Source: an uncultured Lachnospiraceae bacterium (GTDB taxonomy: Bacteria; Bacillota; Clostridia; Lachnospirales; Lachnospiraceae). From it: 64,000 bases of DNA. The notes under the pieces were generated by a model. That model worked only from the letters and a program-made list of their open reading frames with translations. It had not been told where the DNA came from and did not search any database. Below are positions 60,011 to 64,000 of this stretch, one piece after another; positions within the stretch are counted from its first letter, which is position 1, and each line of letters opens with the position of its first letter. The translations under genes and the position numbers were made by a program. The stretch spans positions 52,915 through 116,914 of the forward strand of contig CAJTUC010000007.1 of the NCBI GenBank assembly GCA_910579395.1. Direction: 5' to 3'.

Positions 60011-61462
60011 CTAATGCTTCCCGGCAGTCTGCAGAATCCGGTTCACTGCTGCCTCGGCATGCGTGGGCAGATTTCCGGCAGCTGAAGTATCTGCTTCCGA
60101 CTCCGGTTCTCCCATGCCCATATAAAAGGTATTCAAAGCGTATCTTGCCAACAATCCCGAGACACGTCCCCGCTCTATGGAATCTTCGGTACCCAGTACG
60201 ATCACGACAAGATCATGCTTCATGGTTCCGTCGTCTGCCGTCAGAGATGTGACCAGACATGCTCCGGCTTTATTAGTCGTTCCGGTCTTCAGACCGGTGG
60301 CTTCGGGAAGATTGAGTAACAGCGGATTGGTATTGCGCACTTCCATGCCGAGGGATTCTATTGCGGCCTCCTCCAGAGACGTGATATCCGTAATCTGAGG
60401 ATAGACTTTCAAAAGGTAAGATGCCAGCCGGAACATATCCTCCGCGCTCATGCTGTTCTGACGCTTTGCGGGAACAGGATCTTCCGTAAAAGAAGGCAGA
60501 CCGTTGCTGTTGAAAAAGACAGCCTGAGAAAGTCCCAGTTCCTGTGCTTTCTGATTCATCATCTGAACGAAAGCCTCCTCCGAGCCGGCAATCGCTTCGG
60601 CCAGACACAACGCACACTCGTTGCTGGAAGGCAGAAGAGCGCCTGTTAAAAGTTCCTGCACGGTAATCTGTTCTCCGGCCTTCAAAGGAATCACCCCATC
60701 GCTCGATTCGGCCAAAGCCTGAACGGTTTCTGAAATGGTAATCTGCTCCTCAAGAGCAATCTGCCCCGTTGAAATGGCCTCCAGTGCCAGAAGACAGGTC
60801 ATAAGTTTCGTGGTACTGGCTATCGGGTAGGATGTATCGGCACGATATTGATAATAGAGTTCCCCGGTAGTGGCATTTCCTACCAGCACACTATTGACCC
60901 CATAGAAATAACCGGCCTGTTCCAATGCAGCAGGTGAAATGCTAAAAGGCTCCTGCGTATGAATCTGCAGGGAGCCTGCGGCGGGAACGGTAATCTCCAC
61001 ATCCAGGATCATCGCAATATCCGCAGCCATCATGAAACAATCGTAACTGCCGGAAGGCAGTTCCATAATCAGGGTATAGTAAGATACCTTCTCTTCATTC
61101 ACCTTAAATTCATTTCGCCGCAGGGAAACATCCGGGTTTTCGCCATCTTCCCAGGGAGTATTTTCTACACCTACAGGTGTATAGACGTTTCCCAAATACA
61201 GGGAGACGGTATTTTTCGTAACTTCCAGAGAAAAAGATTTGTCCGTATCTTTCAGAAGTACGGCAATGTCCCGCAGGGAGAAATAAGTGTTATTGTCATA
61301 ACTGTAATCCAGCGTTTTTACCGTGTATGCGGTGCCGCTATCCGTCTGTACCCGGCAGGTTCCTGGAATTTCGTAACTCGCGGCCACCCTGACAGGCAGG
61401 ATGGAACATACCAGAAGGACGGACAATATCAGCGAACTCATTTTCCGCAGTATTTTTTTCAT
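60011..61462 (-). CDS. D-alanyl-D-alanine carboxypeptidase (DacA-like)
   Basis: A 483-residue secreted S11 peptidase that trims peptidoglycan pentapeptides. The signal peptide (to about 28) is followed by a copper-amine-oxidase-N-like domain (about 33-165) instead of a direct catalytic start, then the penicillin-binding core with S216-T-T-K219, S279-S-N281 and K392-T-G394. The C-terminus lacks the usual PBP5-like stalk, so the extra N-terminal domain may replace it in wall binding. Start 61462 has GAGGAG 7 nt upstream. Downstream of, and probably co-transcribed with, the next gene. Confidence 0.92.
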   Translation of the reverse strand: MKKILRKMSSLILSVLLVCSILPVRVAASYEIPGTCRVQTDSGTAYTVKTLDYSYDNNTYFSLRDIAVLLKDTDKSFSLEVTKNTVSLYLGNVYTPVGVENTPWEDGENPDVSLRRNEFKVNEEKVSYYTLIMELPSGSYDCFMMAADIAMILDVEITVPAAGSLQIHTQEPFSISPAALEQAGYFYGVNSVLVGNATTGELYYQYRADTSYPIASTTKLMTCLLALEAISTGQIALEEQITISETVQALAESSDGVIPLKAGEQITVQELLTGALLPSSNECALCLAEAIAGSEEAFVQMMNQKAQELGLSQAVFFNSNGLPSFTEDPVPAKRQNSMSAEDMFRLASYLLKVYPQITDITSLEEAAIESLGMEVRNTNPLLLNLPEATGLKTGTTNKAGACLVTSLTADDGTMKHDLVVIVLGTEDSIERGRVSGLLARYALNTFYMGMGEPESEADTSAAGNLPTHAEAAVNRILQTAGKH

Positions 61463-61479
61463 GTAATCTCCTCTCCCGC

Positions 61480-62265
61480 TCATTGGCCCTGCGTCTGTTT
61501 TAACGTATACATAATAGGATAATCTTGCGAAAAAAGTCCAACAGGGTCGGAATCAGGGGTGACGGAACCGGCTTCTTCCAACAAAATCAATTTGGAATCC
61601 GTTCTGGCATAGTATTCCGCCTTCGCATCGGCAGACCAGCCGGTATCAAACTGTCTGGTCAAAATGCCTTCCTCCGTTTCATAGGTGCCGCTGCCCTCAT
61701 ATTGCGTCTGCAAATCTTCCAGAGAAGGCAGCAGCGCAGGACCGAAGGTCATTAAATAAGAAATTGTGGACATCCCAAAAGTCTCGGTCACAAGTGCCTC
61801 GATGTCTTCCTCTTCCATACTGTCCGTATAGCCTGCCATGCGGAGCCTCTCTGACAAAATTTCCCGAAAAGCCGCGGCTAACGCCCCATAGGCAGCCTGA
61901 TTGCAGGCATCATAGCTTTCCGGCAGAACAGTACAATGAAAATTCCCTCCGGTGCGGTCAGTCTGCTCCAAAGTCAGCTCAACCTGAACGATCAACCCCT
62001 GCATACGGAATTCCATATCCTCCAGAGAAACAGACACGGCCTCTATGTCCTGCAGCCAGCCAAACGCTGTGGCAGCGGCATGTTCTGTCATATCCAGGTC
62101 TGCTGTCCACTCTCCTGAAACACTCCTGCCGCCCGACGCAAAAAAGTGCAGATACGCCAAAAGTGTGGTGGATATGCCCAAAGTTAGAAGCAATATGAGC
62201 AATATCGTATTTTTTATGGTATTCTTTATTGCATTTTTTCTGGTTTTTTTAGTTTTTTTTCTCAT
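61480..62265 (-). CDS. Membrane-anchored protein of unknown function
   Basis: A 261-residue protein with a very basic start (MRKKTKKTRKNAIKNTIKN), one transmembrane helix (about 20-42) and an extracellular part (about 48-261) with no motif I can name; EWTADLDMTEHAAATAFGWL and YEGSGTYETEEGILTRQFD are its clearest blocks. Immediately upstream is a GCCCGC-GGCT-GCGGGC hairpin (about 62276-62291) before the AGGGGG ribosome-binding site. It lies 17 bp before the carboxypeptidase gene, suggesting a cell-wall link. Confidence 0.75.
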   Translation of the reverse strand: MRKKTKKTRKNAIKNTIKNTILLILLLTLGISTTLLAYLHFFASGGRSVSGEWTADLDMTEHAAATAFGWLQDIEAVSVSLEDMEFRMQGLIVQVELTLEQTDRTGGNFHCTVLPESYDACNQAAYGALAAAFREILSERLRMAGYTDSMEEEDIEALVTETFGMSTISYLMTFGPALLPSLEDLQTQYEGSGTYETEEGILTRQFDTGWSADAKAEYYARTDSKLILLEEAGSVTPDSDPVGLFSQDYPIMYTLKQTQGQ

Positions 62266-62299
62266 TGCGCCCCCTGCCCGCAGCCGCGGGCGTTACTTC

Positions 62300-63886
62300 T
62301 TAAAAATCAGAAAATACTTCCATCTGCCTTTTCAGTTCTTCTACAATCTCACGGTTCGTATCCATACGGCCTGTGATATCTCCCATATTCTCCACCAGGC
62401 TCTTTGTGCTGCCTGCAACTCCGGTAATACCGGCGGCGCCGTCATCAATCGCTCTTGTAATACTTTCAATAGAACCGGCTATTTCGGTCATGGAATTTCT
62501 AAGGCGGTCGGTCCTGCTGTTAAATGCATCGATCATTTCCTTCACATAATCGGCATCCTCTTTATACTGTTTTCCGGAACGGACAAATTCCCGGAACTCC
62601 GTCAAAATCGTCTCACTCAGATAATCCGCCATGTCCTGAGAGTTCTTTGACAGGTTATGTACTGCGTTTGTAACAATCTGATTGACTTCCTGAATACGCC
62701 CTGCGGTTTCACCACAGGAGTTTGCCAGAGATTTGATCTCTGCTGCAACGACGGCAAAGCCTTTTCCGGCTTCTCCGGCCCGCATGGCTTCTATGGAAGC
62801 ATTAATGGCAATCAGATCGGTCGTCGATGAAATGGTCACGATATCTTTTGTCAGTTTCGTAACCTGATCTACACTCTTACTGTTTTCAATAGCTTCTTCA
62901 AGCACCTTCAAAATATCTGCTGCCTTCTTTTGAATTACTTCTGTGTTTGTCTGTGCTGCTGCCTCCATCTCATTTGCGCGTATCTTCATCGCAGAGGAAT
63001 AATCCGTAATGGCACCGCATTCTTCTGCCATATCACGAACCTCCTCTTTGATGCCTGCAACACTGCCGTTGATATTCGCCGCATTCTTTGCCACCTTCTG
63101 GATAGCCATGGACAGAGAACCAGCGAGAGAGGAAAGCTCCCCGGCGCTTTTTCCCGACGTGCGGGTACGTTTCAGCACTTCGCCGGTCACTTCATCAAGC
63201 CTCTCGGAACTCTCCTGAAGCGTATCCACAGTTCCCTTGATCGGTTTTATCACATATTTTTTAATAATCCGTATCGCTGCAAGCACTAAGATCAGACATG
63301 TTACAACAGATGCCACAGCGATGACAAATGATACGATATAGACGAATAAAAGCTTCTGCCTCGCATCGGCTGTCCTTGCGCTTACAGCCGCATACAGCGC
63401 ATCGGCATCGTCTGCTATGGCAGCGCCGAAGCCCGCAACGTCTCCATTTGCATAAGCATAGGCATCCTGTGTCTTACTGTCCGCGCTCGCACAGACAAGG
63501 TAGACCAGAGCATGCTTAAAAGAATCATAGTCTGCTAAAAGCTGTGCATAAATTTCTTCTTCATCTTCCGTAACATAGTCTTCGTATTCTTTTAAATATG
63601 CCTCCAGCGTTTTTTCTTCTTCTTTGATCTGTGCCACAACAGTGATCATCGTATCATAATCCGTTGCAACAATATGGGACAATGCCATCTTATGGATATT
63701 GATAGTCGTGTAACGGATATTCTGCAATATTTCCAAACCTACCATATAGTTATCCACGATTTTCGAGGCATTGGAATTTACGTTATTGATACCGAAAACC
63801 GACAGCGCATTTGAGATTAAAGCCACTACTCCCAGAAGAATGATGGGAAGTATCAGACGTTGTTGTATGGTAAGTTTTTTCTTCAT
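62300..63886 (-). CDS. Methyl-accepting chemotaxis-like protein with four-helix-bundle sensor
   Basis: A 528-residue receptor. TM1 (about 11-33), an extracellular mostly helical domain of ~155 residues (four-helix-bundle MCP type, about 35-190), TM2 (about 192-215), then a cytoplasmic coiled coil with the tip DLIAINASIEAMRAGEAGKGFAVVAAEIK (about 360-388). The tip differs from the standard ALNAAIEAARAG (Ser and Met instead of Ala), which might weaken CheA/CheW contact. It is 15 kb from the chemosensory cluster. AAAGG precedes the ATG by 15 nt. Confidence 0.9.
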   Translation of the reverse strand: MKKKLTIQQRLILPIILLGVVALISNALSVFGINNVNSNASKIVDNYMVGLEILQNIRYTTINIHKMALSHIVATDYDTMITVVAQIKEEEKTLEAYLKEYEDYVTEDEEEIYAQLLADYDSFKHALVYLVCASADSKTQDAYAYANGDVAGFGAAIADDADALYAAVSARTADARQKLLFVYIVSFVIAVASVVTCLILVLAAIRIIKKYVIKPIKGTVDTLQESSERLDEVTGEVLKRTRTSGKSAGELSSLAGSLSMAIQKVAKNAANINGSVAGIKEEVRDMAEECGAITDYSSAMKIRANEMEAAAQTNTEVIQKKAADILKVLEEAIENSKSVDQVTKLTKDIVTISSTTDLIAINASIEAMRAGEAGKGFAVVAAEIKSLANSCGETAGRIQEVNQIVTNAVHNLSKNSQDMADYLSETILTEFREFVRSGKQYKEDADYVKEMIDAFNSRTDRLRNSMTEIAGSIESITRAIDDGAAGITGVAGSTKSLVENMGDITGRMDTNREIVEELKRQMEVFSDF

Positions 63887-64000
63887 CTTACATTAACATA
63901 TCCTTTCAATATATGATTCTATCTTAGGCCACTTACCAATGATTTTTGACGCAAAATGGCAAAATTTCTGCGTAAGAAAAATACCTATGCCAATGCCGGT

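Overview
The window looks like chromosome from a Lachnospiraceae-type Firmicute (class Clostridia). The basis is a clpC/radA neighbourhood, a heterodimeric ABC exporter, an LCP cell-wall enzyme, lipoproteins with Firmicute-style lipoboxes, strong purine-rich Shine-Dalgarno sites, and a beta-galactan-degrading GH53 lipoprotein of gut type. This placement is inference, since no rRNA is present. About 50 protein genes and one tRNA fill the window. Almost everything runs on the minus strand; plus-strand exceptions are an AraC-type regulator, tRNA-Trp, a small lipoprotein and two amidohydrolase-family genes.

Layout. 1-6.1 kb: the 3' end of an unknown gene, a NADAR ADP-ribosyl glycosidase, a HAD hydrolase, an AI-2E-type membrane protein, an AraC/GyrI-like regulator and a GH53 galactanase lipoprotein. 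6.1-7.1 kb: a 167-bp long hairpin repeat, tRNA-Trp and a lipoprotein. 7.1-12 kb: a two-gene ABC exporter and an LCP protein. 12-17 kb: a GntR regulator, clpC, a small conserved gene and radA, with a second copy of the long hairpin repeat. 17-19 kb: an SH3/charged-tail membrane protein and a zinc-ribbon protein. 18.9-22.4 kb: purE-purM-purN-purD. 22.6-27.7 kb: an M29 aminopeptidase, small membrane proteins, pyrE, pyrF and a Nudix-like protein. 27.8-36.3 kb: a probable envelope/signalling operon in which an Hpt protein, a hybrid kinase, two paralogous lipoproteins and an alpha/beta hydrolase are tightly packed (ATGA overlaps at three junctions), followed by a YdcF-like protein and a TPR lipoprotein. 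36.4-47.2 kb: a chemosensory cluster (MCP, CheW, CheA, CheY, CheB, CheR) plus two response regulators with HD-type output domains and a PAS histidine kinase. 47.3-54.4 kb: a hybrid kinase followed by an Lhr-type helicase from one strong promoter. 54.5-64 kb: a membrane-anchored MORN-repeat protein, a truncated amidohydrolase, an orphan GHKL kinase, a second amidohydrolase, a DacA-type carboxypeptidase, an unknown membrane protein and a second MCP.

How the parts fit. The 28-47 kb stretch is the most distinctive. A CheA/CheW/CheB/CheR core without any flagellar gene in view sits with three hybrid or PAS kinases, a free Hpt protein, two HD-output regulators (one with degenerate metal ligands) and a set of secreted lipoproteins. 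It could be a chemosensory array wired to cyclic-di-GMP or envelope outputs, although motility genes may simply lie elsewhere.

The most striking non-coding signals are two families of structured intergenic elements, each present twice here with compensatory base changes. One is a ~170-bp long hairpin (6101-6267 and 13426-13597). The other is an ~85-nt branched element that starts at the stop codon of the upstream gene and precedes the next gene of the operon (8878-8962 and 43259-43342). A third, looser family of leader repeats precedes purE, the Hpt gene and a PAS kinase gene.
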